Shown piece after piece: positions 35,567 to 45,167 of a stretch of DNA of 64,000 nucleotides (positions are counted from its first letter, which is position 1; every line of letters starts with the position of its first letter). Below the pieces are notes generated by a model that did no database searches, was not told the origin of the DNA, and was given only the letters and a program-made list of their open reading frames with translations. The stretch spans positions 1,550,001 through 1,614,000 of the forward strand of contig OZ252018.1 in NCBI GenBank assembly GCA_965247535.1, given 5' to 3'. Source of the DNA: JAPPHY01 sp965247535. Lineage in GTDB: Bacteria > Chloroflexota > Dehalococcoidia > Lucifugimonadales > UBA2985. The position numbers and the translations under genes are program-made.

Positions 35567-37237
35567 ATGATTGCTATGCACCTCATACGTGACATGCTGG
35601 CGAACGCCCTCGCCGAGGCCCAGGCGTCGGGGCAGCTGCCCTCCGCGCCGCCAATCGACGTGCCGGTGGAGCACCCGCAGAGCGCGGAGCACGGCGACTT
35701 CGCCTCCAGCCTACCGCTCAGGCTGGCGCGCTCGTTGCGCATGAACCCGCTCGAGATCGCGAACCGCCTCGTGCCGCTCATCCCGGCCAGCGACGCCCTG
35801 GCACGCGTGTGGGTGGAGCCGCCGGGCTTCATCAACTTCGCTCTGGAGCCGCGCTGGCTTGCCTCCCAAGTCGAGACCGTCCTGGAAGAGGGCGCAGCCT
35901 TCGGCAACGTCCCCCTGGGCAAGGGCGAGAGCGTGCAGGTCGAGTTCGTGAGCATCAATCCCACGGGGCCGATTCACGTCGGCCACGCCCGCGGCGGCGT
36001 ACTCGGCGACGTGCTAGCCAGAGTGCTCGACGCCGCCGGATTCAGCGTCACTCGCGAGTACTACTTCAACGACGCCGGCAACCAGATGGACAACTTCTAC
36101 GGCTCCCTCTACGCCCGCTACCTGCAAACGCTGGGCCAAGAAGCTGAGCTGCCGCAGGGCGGCTACGTGGGCGAGTACATGGTGGACGTGGCAAGGGAGA
36201 TTGCGGACGAGGACGGCGACCGCTTGGTGGACCTGCCCCCCGAGCAGGCCATCGAAGAGCTTGGCCGCATCGGCCTCGACAAGATGATGCGGGGCATCCA
36301 GAGCGACATGGAGCGCCTCCGGATCGACTTCGACGTGTGGTTCAGGGAGCATACCCTCTACAACGAAGGCCAGTACGAGAAGGCCATGGACACGCTCGCT
36401 AGCAACAATCACCTGGCGGACCGGGAGGGCGCGACGTGGTTCGTGTCCACGGCGCTTGGCGAGGACAAGGACAACGTGCTGGTCAGAGGCACAGGCGTCC
36501 CCACCTACTTCGCCGCCGACGTGGCCTACCACTACAACAAGTTCGTGGAGCGCGGGTTCTCGCGCGTCATTGACGTGTGGGGCGCCGACCACCAGGGACA
36601 CGTGTCGCGGATGAAGGCCGCCATCGGCGCCATGGGCATCGACCCGGACCGCCTCACCATCATCATCCACCAGCTGGTCACCCTCAAGCGAGGCGAGCAG
36701 ATTCTTCGAGCCTCCAAGCGCGCCGGCGAGGTCATCACCCTGCAGGAGCTTCTGGACGAGGTGGGCACCGACCCCTGCCGCTACTTCTTCCTGGCCCGTT
36801 CGCCGGACAGCCAGATGGAGTTCGATCTGGAGCTCGCCAAGAAGAACTCCAACGAGAACCCCGTCTTCTACGTCCAGTACGCACACGCCCGCGTGGCCAG
36901 CATCCTGAAGCTGGCCACAGAGAACGGCATCGACCACGGCGACGGGGACGTGTCGCTGCTCACCGACCCGGCGGAGCTCGCGTTAATTCGCAAGATACTC
37001 GAGCTGCCTGAGCTCATCGAGTCAATGGCCGTGAAACTGGAGCCGCATCACCTGCCCCACTACTCGCAGGACCTGGCGACGGCGTTCCACTGGTTCTACC
37101 AGCAGTGCCGCGTCGTCTCCACCGTTCCCGGCGACGAGGCCATCACACGGGCGCGCCTCAAGCTGGTCCAGGCGTCCGCAATCGCGCTTGGCAGGACCCT
37201 TTCGCTCATGGGCATGGAAGCGCCGGAGAAGATGTAG
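35567..37237 (+). CDS. argS: Arginyl-tRNA synthetase
   Basis: A 556-residue class I synthetase that charges tRNA-Arg. SINPTGPIHVGHARGG contains the HIGH-type motif (HVGH). The KMSKS-type site is the divergent LRASKRAGEV, as expected since ArgRS often lacks the canonical lysine. The N-terminal Add-1 domain and C-terminal DALR anticodon-binding domain (from about residue 435) are present. Length is normal. It is the only synthetase in the window, and the only tRNA here is tRNA-Arg. Confidence 0.97.
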   Translation: MIAMHLIRDMLANALAEAQASGQLPSAPPIDVPVEHPQSAEHGDFASSLPLRLARSLRMNPLEIANRLVPLIPASDALARVWVEPPGFINFALEPRWLASQVETVLEEGAAFGNVPLGKGESVQVEFVSINPTGPIHVGHARGGVLGDVLARVLDAAGFSVTREYYFNDAGNQMDNFYGSLYARYLQTLGQEAELPQGGYVGEYMVDVAREIADEDGDRLVDLPPEQAIEELGRIGLDKMMRGIQSDMERLRIDFDVWFREHTLYNEGQYEKAMDTLASNNHLADREGATWFVSTALGEDKDNVLVRGTGVPTYFAADVAYHYNKFVERGFSRVIDVWGADHQGHVSRMKAAIGAMGIDPDRLTIIIHQLVTLKRGEQILRASKRAGEVITLQELLDEVGTDPCRYFFLARSPDSQMEFDLELAKKNSNENPVFYVQYAHARVASILKLATENGIDHGDGDVSLLTDPAELALIRKILELPELIESMAVKLEPHHLPHYSQDLATAFHWFYQQCRVVSTVPGDEAITRARLKLVQASAIALGRTLSLMGMEAPEKM

Positions 37238-37258
37238 CGCCGTTCGCGCCGGCGCCGG

Positions 37259-40200
37259 CTAGCTGCCGGCAGACTTCCAAGCAGGCTGCCCGCTGTGGAA
37301 GCCCTCTGTGATGCGAACCTGCCCCGTACCGTCCGCGTTCATCAGGTAGATGTCGTAGTACCCGTCCCGCCTGTCCGACATGAACGCGATCTGCGTGCCG
37401 TCCGCCGAGTAGGCGGGGAACCTGTCGTCCGAGGAGCTTAGAGTGAGACGGCGCTCGTTGGAGCCGTCGGCATTCATCACATAGATCTGACCCTGCCCGC
37501 CGACGCCCTCCCGCGTGAAGACGATGCTGCTTCCGTCCGGCGACCAGTTGGCACTGATCTCGTCCGCGTCCGTGCCGGTCAGGTTCACCTGGTTGGAACC
37601 GTCCGCATCCATCACGTATATCTCGGAGTTCCCGTCGCGCTTGGAGACAAACAGGATCTTGGAATCGTCCGGCGCAAAGCGCGCAATGTCGTCCTCCGCG
37701 CTGTTGTCGGTAAGCTGAATGGGCCGCAGCTCAAGAAGGTTCATGATGAAGATTTCCTTGTCGCCGTCCCTGTCCGAAGTGAACAAGACGGCGTCTCCGT
37801 CGCTGGACCAGGAGGGAAAGGTCTCGTTGGTGTCACGGCTCTCGGACAAGTTGGTTTCGTCCGAGCCGTCTGCGCCGATCACATATATCTCCAGCATGGC
37901 GTGCCGCGTTGTGTCGTAGACTAGCTTGGAGCCGTCCGGCGACCACTGCGGCGATGCGTTGTCTCCTTCCAGGGGTGCATCATCGCCCTCAGGGGGAATG
38001 ACCCTCAGCAGCCCTGAGCCGTCGTCGTTGACGCGAGCCAGCTCGATGTTGCCGCTCTCGCCGGACAGGGAATGGAAGGCGATGGGCTGGCCGTCACTCG
38101 GCTCGTAGAGCGGCGATGCGGTGGGGGACGAATCGGACGCGACGCTTACTGTCATGGGCTGCGGCTCGCCGCCGTCCAGCTCCAGCGAGAACACGTCGGG
38201 ATCGCCCTCCGACCACGTCTCGTAGTAAACCACGCTGCCGTCCGCCGACCACGCCGGATTCAGGTCACGAGCTGTGTCTCGCGTGAGGCGCTCCACGCCG
38301 GTCCCGTCCTCGTTCATCACGTATATCTCGATGTTGCCGTTCCGGCCCAGCTGGTTCCGGTCCGACTCGAACAGTATCCTGCCGCCGTCCGGTGCCCAGG
38401 CCGGCGACCCCTCGAAGGTTGTCTCGTTGGTGAGGCGCGTCTGCCGACTCGTTGTGACGTCCACAATGTAGATCTCGCCGTTCCCGTCCCGCTCCGACTG
38501 GAATGCGATGCGTGTGCCGTCCGGGGCCCAGGTTGGGTTGAGGTCCCATCCTGGGTTGTTCGTGAGGTTTGTCATTCCGCTGCCGTCGGCGTTCATCACG
38601 TATATGTCCGCATCGCCGTCTCGGAACTCCCAGAATGCCAGCCTCATCCCGTCCGGCGACCAGGTGGGAGCCCGCTTCAGGTGGCCGGTCTCGGTGAGGC
38701 GCTCGGTGTCGTATCCGTCAGCCGTGATGGTGTAGACGTCCCAACCGTCGTCGCGGTCCGACACGAAGGCCACGGAACCTCCGTCCGGCGACCAGGACGG
38801 ATCGACGTCTGCGGCGGTGTTGTCCGTAAGCTGGGCGTGCACCGTGCCGTCGCCGTTCGCCAGGAAGACCTCAAAGTCGCCAGTCCTGTTGGTGGCGAAG
38901 GCCAGGGCGGGGTTGCGAATTATCTCGGCCTTGGCCGGCAGGCGGGGCGACCACGCGCCGTCCATATCCGTGGCCGGATTCCTGGTCATGCGATACAGGC
39001 CTGTACCGTCGCGCCTGACCATGTACAACTCGTTGTTGCCTTCGTGTTCCGAGCGGAAGGTGATGGCCTCACCGCTTGGGGACCAGCTGGGGCTGCGCTG
39101 CGCGTCGGGTAGGTCGACCAGCTTCACCTGCCCACTGCCGTCCGCGTTGATGAGGTAAATGTTGAAGTCGCCTCCGATGCTTGACTCGAACGCGATGGCG
39201 CGGCCGTCGGGCGACCACGCCGCCCTGAAGCTCACCGCGTTGTTGGTAGTCAGTCGCCTGACGTTCGAGCCGTCCGCGTCCATCACCGCGAGCTCCAGCG
39301 AGCCATAGCGGCTGGTGGTGAACACAAGTGAGTTGCCATCCGCCGACCAGGCCGGGCTGCGGTTCACGCCCGTGCCTCCGGTGACGTTCACCGGCTCCGT
39401 GCCGTCCGCGTTCATAACGTACACGTCGTCGTCACCGCCGCGGTCGCTCTCGAACGCTATCCGCGTACCGTCCGGCGACCAGGATGGCAGGCCGTCCTGC
39501 GCCTGGTTGTTGGTCAGATTGCGCTCGCCCGTACCGTCCGCGTTCATCAAGTAGACCTCGTCGTTGCCGTCGCGGGAAGTCCTGAACGCTATTAGGCTTC
39601 CGTCGGGCGACCACACGGGCGCCTCGTCCCTGCCCGAGCTGTCGGTCAGCCTGAAGATGTGGTTGCCGGAGGGCTCCATGGCGTAAATGTCCATCTGTCC
39701 GTTGCGGTTGGACACAAAGGCAATCGAGGTGCTCGGTTCCGAGTCAGGCCTGGCGTCGGTGGGAGGCTCCACCCAGCGCGGGTAGAGCTTGGAGCCGCCC
39801 CCGTTCGTAATCTGCCTTCGCCTTGTCCCGTCCGCGTCCATTACGTACAGCTCTGTGCTGCCGTCGGCCAGCGTCGTGCCAAAGACGATCCTGGTGCCGT
39901 CGGGCGACCACGCCGGGAAGCTCTCATCGAAGTTGAGGCCGGTAAGGCGAGTCTCGTTCCTGCCGGATCTGTCCATCACGTAAATGTCGCCATTGCCGGT
40001 GGCGTCGGTGTCGTAGGCGATACTCATGCCGTCCGGAGACCAGCGAGGGAATCGCTCGTTGCCGCTGCCGGTGGCCAGCGCTCTAACGTTGGTGCCGTCA
40101 ATGTCCATGACGTAGATGTCATTCTGCTCGCCCACGGCCGACCTGTCCGAGTTGAAGACGATTCGGGCGCCGTCCGGCGAAATGTGCGGCGCGTAGTCAA

Positions 40201-41455
40201 AGGCTTCGTTGGCGGTGAGCTGCTCCGCGTCGGTGCCGTCCCCGTTCATGATGAAGATCTCGTAGTCGCCGTCCCGGTCGCTGGCAAACACAATCTTCTC
40301 GCCATTCGGCCCCCACGACGGAAAGCGATCGACGCCCAGGTCGTAGGTCAAGCGCGTCGCATCCGAACCGTCCGCGTTGGAGACGAAGAGCTCGCCGCCG
40401 TGTCGGACGCCCTGTGGAAGCGCGTAGACGATCTTGGTGCCGTCCGGCGAAGGATCCACCCAGCCCGCCGGGCGGCTCTGCTTGGGAACCAGCTTGCCGC
40501 CCGAACTTTCCGAGTCCGTAATGAACATGTACGCTTGATTGGACACGAGCCCAACGCCTGTGTAGTAGATCTCGTTCCTGATCACGGGCGGCGGCTCGGC
40601 GCCCGCGCCGCGCGTCCTGACAGCCTCCGCCACCCCCGTCGCCCACTGCGACAGGCTTCCCACGTAGCCGAGTCCAACCAGGCGGCCCTCCGAGTCCACC
40701 AGAGGCGCCCCGGTCCCGCCGGGAGTCAGGGGAAAGTCGGCCGCAACGAACGTCCTGAGCTCGCCCGTGAGCGACGTGATCTCGAACTTCGGTTCCGTCA
40801 CCTCGCCAATGGTCTCCACCACGCTGCCTTCAAGCGGGTATGCCACCATCATCACCGGGTCGCCGGCCTGTAGAGACTCGGACTCCCCAATCTCGATGTT
40901 TGTGGGATAACCCTGACCCGAAATCTGCACCAGGGCTATGTCGGTCAAACTGTCCGTCAAGAGTACAATGCCAGTCTTCCGGGTGCCGTCGCCAAGTTCC
41001 ACCATAACGGTGGCGTCGCCGCCCACCACCAGCCGGTTGGTGACTACAACCCCGTCCTCGGTGGCCAGGAAACCGGTCCCCTGGTCAAACGAGCTAACCA
41101 CGCGCACCACGCTCTCCCTCAGCGAGAGGATCAGATCGGGTGTGAACGGCTCTGGCGTGGACGTCGGGCCGGGCGTGGGCTCGGCGGTGGGAGCCGTCGT
41201 GGGGACGGGCACGAGCGTCGGCGTTGGCGCGACGGTGGGAGTTGGCACCGGAGCCGCTGTTGGAGTGGGGGATGGCTCCGCGGTAGCGGTGGCCGTAGGC
41301 GTAGGCGTAGGCGTAGGCTCAGGAGTGCTGGTTGCGGAAGGCGTGGAGGTGGGTACCGCAGTCGGCGTTTCGGTCGGTTCGCCCTCCCCATCGCAGGCGG
41401 CCATCAACAGCGCCGCAAAGCTGGCGATGAGAAGGAGGCGCTTCCAGAAGCTCAT
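37259..41455 (-). CDS. Lipoprotein: inactive trypsin-like domain plus ~23 TolB-type beta-propeller repeats
   Basis: A 1398-residue lipoprotein. The signal peptide ends in LLMAAC (Cys21), followed by an 80-residue Thr/Pro linker. Residues ~105-270 resemble an HtrA-type protease: GTGFLATEDGVVVTN, DSLTDIALVQI and PGGTGAPLVDSEG. The catalytic His position is Leu142 and the Ser position Thr248; only Asp172 remains, so it is probably inactive. From about residue 320 to the end there are about 23 repeats of the WSPDGTRIAF-x-SDRDG-x-IYVMNADG-x-LT type, enough for three or four six- to seven-bladed propellers. Likely a surface-anchored binding or scaffold protein. Confidence 0.9.
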   Translation of the reverse strand: MSFWKRLLLIASFAALLMAACDGEGEPTETPTAVPTSTPSATSTPEPTPTPTPTATATAEPSPTPTAAPVPTPTVAPTPTLVPVPTTAPTAEPTPGPTSTPEPFTPDLILSLRESVVRVVSSFDQGTGFLATEDGVVVTNRLVVGGDATVMVELGDGTRKTGIVLLTDSLTDIALVQISGQGYPTNIEIGESESLQAGDPVMMVAYPLEGSVVETIGEVTEPKFEITSLTGELRTFVAADFPLTPGGTGAPLVDSEGRLVGLGYVGSLSQWATGVAEAVRTRGAGAEPPPVIRNEIYYTGVGLVSNQAYMFITDSESSGGKLVPKQSRPAGWVDPSPDGTKIVYALPQGVRHGGELFVSNADGSDATRLTYDLGVDRFPSWGPNGEKIVFASDRDGDYEIFIMNGDGTDAEQLTANEAFDYAPHISPDGARIVFNSDRSAVGEQNDIYVMDIDGTNVRALATGSGNERFPRWSPDGMSIAYDTDATGNGDIYVMDRSGRNETRLTGLNFDESFPAWSPDGTRIVFGTTLADGSTELYVMDADGTRRRQITNGGGSKLYPRWVEPPTDARPDSEPSTSIAFVSNRNGQMDIYAMEPSGNHIFRLTDSSGRDEAPVWSPDGSLIAFRTSRDGNDEVYLMNADGTGERNLTNNQAQDGLPSWSPDGTRIAFESDRGGDDDVYVMNADGTEPVNVTGGTGVNRSPAWSADGNSLVFTTSRYGSLELAVMDADGSNVRRLTTNNAVSFRAAWSPDGRAIAFESSIGGDFNIYLINADGSGQVKLVDLPDAQRSPSWSPSGEAITFRSEHEGNNELYMVRRDGTGLYRMTRNPATDMDGAWSPRLPAKAEIIRNPALAFATNRTGDFEVFLANGDGTVHAQLTDNTAADVDPSWSPDGGSVAFVSDRDDGWDVYTITADGYDTERLTETGHLKRAPTWSPDGMRLAFWEFRDGDADIYVMNADGSGMTNLTNNPGWDLNPTWAPDGTRIAFQSERDGNGEIYIVDVTTSRQTRLTNETTFEGSPAWAPDGGRILFESDRNQLGRNGNIEIYVMNEDGTGVERLTRDTARDLNPAWSADGSVVYYETWSEGDPDVFSLELDGGEPQPMTVSVASDSSPTASPLYEPSDGQPIAFHSLSGESGNIELARVNDDGSGLLRVIPPEGDDAPLEGDNASPQWSPDGSKLVYDTTRHAMLEIYVIGADGSDETNLSESRDTNETFPSWSSDGDAVLFTSDRDGDKEIFIMNLLELRPIQLTDNSAEDDIARFAPDDSKILFVSKRDGNSEIYVMDADGSNQVNLTGTDADEISANWSPDGSSIVFTREGVGGQGQIYVMNADGSNERRLTLSSSDDRFPAYSADGTQIAFMSDRRDGYYDIYLMNADGTGQVRITEGFHSGQPAWKSAGS

Positions 41456-41541
41456 GGAGTCAGAGACCTCCCTGGCAAACCGGAAGTTGCTCTATAGGGC
41501 AGCCCAACGTGGTCGCGAATGGTAATGACGGACACTAGGAA

Positions 41542-41571
41542 ATCATACTCTCATTCCAGAGCGCTTGACAA
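41542..41571 (-). promoter_or_regulatory. TolB-repeat lipoprotein promoter TTGTCA-18-TATGAT
   Basis: On the minus strand, -35 TTGTCA is at 41566-41571 and -10 TATGAT at 41542-41547. The leader is about 80 nt and ends in GGGAGG before the ATG. Confidence 0.55.
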
Positions 41572-41600
41572 CTACCGCAGCGCCGAAGTGCGCTAACGCA

Positions 41601-41629
41601 TTGCATCGGACGTGTCCATTGTCTAAAAT
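41601..41629 (+). promoter_or_regulatory. EF-G2 promoter TTGCAT-17-TAAAAT
   Basis: The -35 TTGCAT is at 41601-41606 and the -10 TAAAAT at 41624-41629. The leader is about 119 nt and ends with AAGGGGG before the ATG at 41755. Confidence 0.55.
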
Positions 41630-41754
41630 GGAGCGAGAGGCCAAGGGGCGAGCGCGCCGCGCAACGCCGGCCGCACTGACTACCCTTTAGAAGGCCGCTC
41701 CCCGCAGCGACACATCCATGCCGGGGAGAGACACCACCAAGCAAAGGGGGACTC

Positions 41755-43767
41755 ATGCAGAGATTCTCAACGGATCAGCTGAGAAACATCGTACTCCTCT
41801 CTCACGGTGGTACCGGCAAGACCTCGCTCGCGGAGTCCCTGCTCTTTGCCACCGGCGCCACAACCCGCATGGGCCGGGTCGAGGATGGCAACACCGCTTC
41901 CGACTATGAGGCGGAGGAGGTCAAGCGAGGCGGCAGCACACAGTTGTCGCTCGTGCCCTGCCTCTGGAGCGACCACAAGATCAACGTGATCGACACTCCG
42001 GGCTACGCGGACTTCCGTGGTGAGGTGGTTTCCGGCCTGAGGGTTGCCGACGGGGCTGTTGTGCTCGTGGCGGCGCCATCCGGCATAGAGGTCGGAACCG
42101 AGCACGCGTGGTCCCTCCTGGACAAGCGGGCCACACCCCGCATTGTCTTCGTCAACAAGATGGACCGCGAGAACGCCGACTTTCAGAACGTCCTGGCCGC
42201 GCTGCAGCAGAGGTTTGGCCGCTCCTGCGTCGCAACCCACATTCCCATAGGAGCAGAGACCAGCTTCCGCGGCATCATCGACCCACTGAGCGGCGATGAC
42301 CACCCTGCAGAGCTGGCCGCCGAGATCAGCACCGCCCGCGAGCTCCTCACCGAGGCAGCCGCCGAGAGCGATGACGACCTGGCCACCAAATACCTGGAGG
42401 GCGAGGACATCACCGACGATGAGCTCAGAGAGGCCCTGCGCAAGGGTGTGGCCTCCGGCCTGGTTATCCCCGTCATTCCTGGCTCGGCCACAGGCAGCAT
42501 TGGCATGAAGGAGCTGCTTCAGGCCGTCGTGGAGTACATACCGGCTCCAAGCGGCATTGCGGCCGGCGGCGAGGAGTCACCCGCGGCAGACCCGGCCGGC
42601 AATCTGGCCGCGCTGGTGTTCAAGACCTCAGCAGATCCCTACGTCGGCCGGATCTCCTACTTCCGCGTATACAGCGGGACGTTCCAGGGCGACTCGCAGG
42701 TGTGGAACGGCTCCAAGGGGCAGGCAGAACGCGTCGGACAGCTGTTCACCCTGAGGGGCAAGACCCAGGAGCAAGCCGACGGGATTCCGGCAGGTGACAT
42801 CGGCGCAGTGTCCAAGCTCGCGGTCACCACAACAGGCGACACGCTCTGCCAGAGGGAGTCCGCGGTGGAGCTTCCCGGCATCACCTTCCCCGCGGCGCCT
42901 CACACGGTGGCCGTCTACCCCAAGAGCAAGCAGGACGTAGACAAGATGTCGGCGTCCCTGGCCCGCATGGTGGAAGAGGACCCCAGCCTCGGCGTGCTGC
43001 GTGAGCCGGACACCGGCGAGGTGTTGCTGACCGGCCTGGGCGACGTCCACGTGGAGGTTACAGAGGAGAAGATTCGGCGGAAGTTCGGCACGGAGCTTTT
43101 GCTCCAGACACCCAGGGTGCCCTACAAGGAGACCATAACCGCTTCCGCCAAGGTGGAGTACAAGCACAAGAAGCAGACGGGAGGCCACGGCCAGTATGGC
43201 CATGTGTTCCTGGAGCTTCAGCCTATGCCCAAGAGCGGCGGCTTCGAATTCAACTCAAAGGTTGTCGGAGGCAACGTTCCTCGCGAGTACTTCCCGGCCG
43301 TGGAGAAGGGCGTGGTCAAGTCGCTCGAGGAGGGCACGGTGGCCGGGTTCCCCGTCGTGGACATCAAGGTTGTGCTCTACGACGGCAGCTTCCATCCCGT
43401 GGACTCGTCCGGCATGTCCTTCGAGATTGCGGGTGGCTACGCCTTCCGCAAGGGCCTCTCGCTGGCGCAGCCGGTACTCCTCGAGCCGATCATGAGCGCG
43501 TCCATTAGCGTTCCCGACGCCTTCACCGGCGACGTGACCGGAGACCTCAATACGAAGCGTGCCCGCATCCTGGGCATGACGCCTGAGGAGGGCTACACCA
43601 CCATCGACGTGGAGGTGCCGCAGGCCGAGATGCTGCGCTACTCGACCGACCTGCGCTCCCTCACCCAGGGCCGAGGCTCCTTCACAATCGCCTTCGACCA
43701 CTACGAGCCGGTGCCGGCGCACCTGACCCCGAGAATAGCTGAGGAGGCTAAGCGTGCCGCCGGTTAG
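41755..43767 (+). CDS. EF-G2-type translational GTPase
   Basis: A 670-residue elongation factor G paralogue. The P-loop is SHGGTGKTSL and G4 is NKMD, so GTP binding is intact. The G3 motif is DTPGYADF: Tyr84 replaces the histidine that drives GTP hydrolysis in canonical EF-G. The switch I region reads KRGGSTQLS instead of RGITI. These are traits of the EF-G-2 subfamily, whose members differ from the housekeeping factor. Domains II-V are present (GGHGQYGHVFLEL; RARILGM). Housekeeping EF-G is expected elsewhere in the genome. Confidence 0.92.
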   Translation: MQRFSTDQLRNIVLLSHGGTGKTSLAESLLFATGATTRMGRVEDGNTASDYEAEEVKRGGSTQLSLVPCLWSDHKINVIDTPGYADFRGEVVSGLRVADGAVVLVAAPSGIEVGTEHAWSLLDKRATPRIVFVNKMDRENADFQNVLAALQQRFGRSCVATHIPIGAETSFRGIIDPLSGDDHPAELAAEISTARELLTEAAAESDDDLATKYLEGEDITDDELREALRKGVASGLVIPVIPGSATGSIGMKELLQAVVEYIPAPSGIAAGGEESPAADPAGNLAALVFKTSADPYVGRISYFRVYSGTFQGDSQVWNGSKGQAERVGQLFTLRGKTQEQADGIPAGDIGAVSKLAVTTTGDTLCQRESAVELPGITFPAAPHTVAVYPKSKQDVDKMSASLARMVEEDPSLGVLREPDTGEVLLTGLGDVHVEVTEEKIRRKFGTELLLQTPRVPYKETITASAKVEYKHKKQTGGHGQYGHVFLELQPMPKSGGFEFNSKVVGGNVPREYFPAVEKGVVKSLEEGTVAGFPVVDIKVVLYDGSFHPVDSSGMSFEIAGGYAFRKGLSLAQPVLLEPIMSASISVPDAFTGDVTGDLNTKRARILGMTPEEGYTTIDVEVPQAEMLRYSTDLRSLTQGRGSFTIAFDHYEPVPAHLTPRIAEEAKRAAG

Positions 43768-44123
43768 AGCCGGCAGCGCGCATGCAAAGCCCATGATTAG
43801 GCTGGCTCGCACGCTGTTCCGCAAGCTCCACCACGCCCTTGCGGCCGTCGACAATGCGCTCCTGGGAGGTCCGGGCTACCCCTCGACCGCGTCCTGAGGG
43901 TACGACGCCGTGGTGGGGAGCCCGGTCTGGGCTTCGAGACTCCGGAGCGACATCGACGCCGAGGTTGGCATAAAGAAGTAACCGCGCGGCCTCGGCAATA
44001 TCACCGCAACGCGCGACCTATCGCCGCGACTTGGCCATGCCTTGTTGCAGAACTGCGCACCGTCCAGCGCGGCCTCATCCAGCCCGCCCTCTGCCCCACC
44101 TGTACCGGATTTCACAATTGCCC

Positions 44124-44152
44124 TTGATGATTACCTTCCCTAGTGATAGAAT
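44124..44152 (+). promoter_or_regulatory. rex promoter TTGATG-17-TAGAAT
   Basis: The -35 TTGATG is at 44124-44129 and the -10 TAGAAT at 44147-44152, giving a ~123-nt leader. TCACAA at 44112-44117, just upstream of -35, resembles half of a Rex site but lacks its mirror half. The remaining 43768-44123 has no gene I can support. Confidence 0.55.
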
Positions 44153-44281
44153 TCCCATGCCTGAGCGCCCGTCGCCGTGCCGGCATTGAGCACGGAATTC
44201 CGGCGTCCAAGGCGGCCCAGCCCGGTTGCTCACAATCCCGATCGACCGGATTCAAGGAGCAGGAACAAGGGGCCAAGCTAG

Positions 44282-44923
44282 ATGGACACACCCGCCGAAT
44301 CACTGGACCACGTACCGGAGGTTGTGGTTCTCCGCCTCCCCCAGTACGTGCGCGCCCTGAGCGACCTGCTCCGGCGCGGGGTGACGGTGGTCAGCTCCCA
44401 CCAGCTGGGGGAGCACCTTCAGATGACCCCGGCACAGATCCGCAAGGACCTCAGCTACTTCGGTCGTTTCGGCAAGCAGGGGCGCGGCTACCCCGTAAAC
44501 TACCTGCTGGGCGAGCTGCGGCAGGTGCTGGGACTGGAGCGAAAGTGGAACAGCTGCCTGGTGGGGGTGGGGCGCCTGGGCCGGGCTATCATCAACTACC
44601 CGGGATTCACGCCGGAGGGCTTCAACATCGTTGCGGCGTTCGACATATCCCCTGCCGAGCTTGGCGAGAGCGTCGGCTCACTGGTGATACAGCCCATTGA
44701 CGAGCTGGAGCCGACCATACGGGAGCGCGACATCCGCATCGGAATTGTGGCGGTGCCCGCCTCGCACGCTCAAGAGGTCATCGACCAGCTGGTGGGCTTC
44801 GGCGTCAAGGCCATGCTCAACTACGCGCCGATCGGCCCGCAGGTCCCGGACGGCGTGCGCATTCGCAACGTCGATCCCATTCTCGCGTTGCAGTCCATGA
44901 CCTATTATCTCAAGGACAACTAG
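44282..44923 (+). CDS. rex: Redox-sensing transcriptional repressor Rex
   Basis: A 213-residue repressor that senses the NADH/NAD+ ratio. The N-terminal winged helix (LPQYVRALSDLL ... MTPAQIRKDLSYFGRFGKQG) is typical, and VGVGRLGRAI is the Rossmann NAD(H)-binding motif. Released by NADH, Rex usually controls respiratory and fermentative genes; the divergent ATP synthase operon downstream is a plausible but unproven target. AAGGGG precedes the ATG. Confidence 0.96.
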   Translation: MDTPAESLDHVPEVVVLRLPQYVRALSDLLRRGVTVVSSHQLGEHLQMTPAQIRKDLSYFGRFGKQGRGYPVNYLLGELRQVLGLERKWNSCLVGVGRLGRAIINYPGFTPEGFNIVAAFDISPAELGESVGSLVIQPIDELEPTIRERDIRIGIVAVPASHAQEVIDQLVGFGVKAMLNYAPIGPQVPDGVRIRNVDPILALQSMTYYLKDN

Positions 44924-45167
44924 GCCACTCCCCGGCACCACGTCAATAGCTTCTGCAGGATCGCCCCCGCGCCGCCTCCCCACCCCCCTCCCCTGGCACC
45001 CGGACACTCGACCCCGCTTCCACGCTGCAATGGCATGCCGAAACATGAGCGGCCGCGCCATCCTGCCCTCGCGCACCACAGTTTCGAGAGCCGCGCCGAA
45101 CCAGGGAGTGTTCTCTTTACTTGTCGCAGCGTTGCGGCCTCGAAAGCCGGCGCGGCTGCGGTGAAGG

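Noticed and set aside
37259..40500. Repeated DNA segments around GTCCGGCGACCA as a dispersed repeat
   Set aside because: They are the codons for the recurring WSPDG motif of the TolB repeats on the other strand.
41131..41400. Thr/Pro codon repeats as a possible tandem repeat or CRISPR
   Set aside because: The repeats encode the lipoprotein linker; units are irregular with no spacers. No CRISPR array is present anywhere in the window.
43793..43897. 34-codon plus-strand ORF just after EF-G2
   Set aside because: No ribosome-binding site and too short to judge; could be part of the relic noted at 43754-43990.
43876..44115. 79-codon minus-strand ORF upstream of rex
   Set aside because: No ribosome-binding site or family resemblance; composition looks like non-coding GC-rich DNA.
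44924..45167. Terminator between rex and atpC
   Set aside because: No stable stem with a U-tract could be found on either strand.
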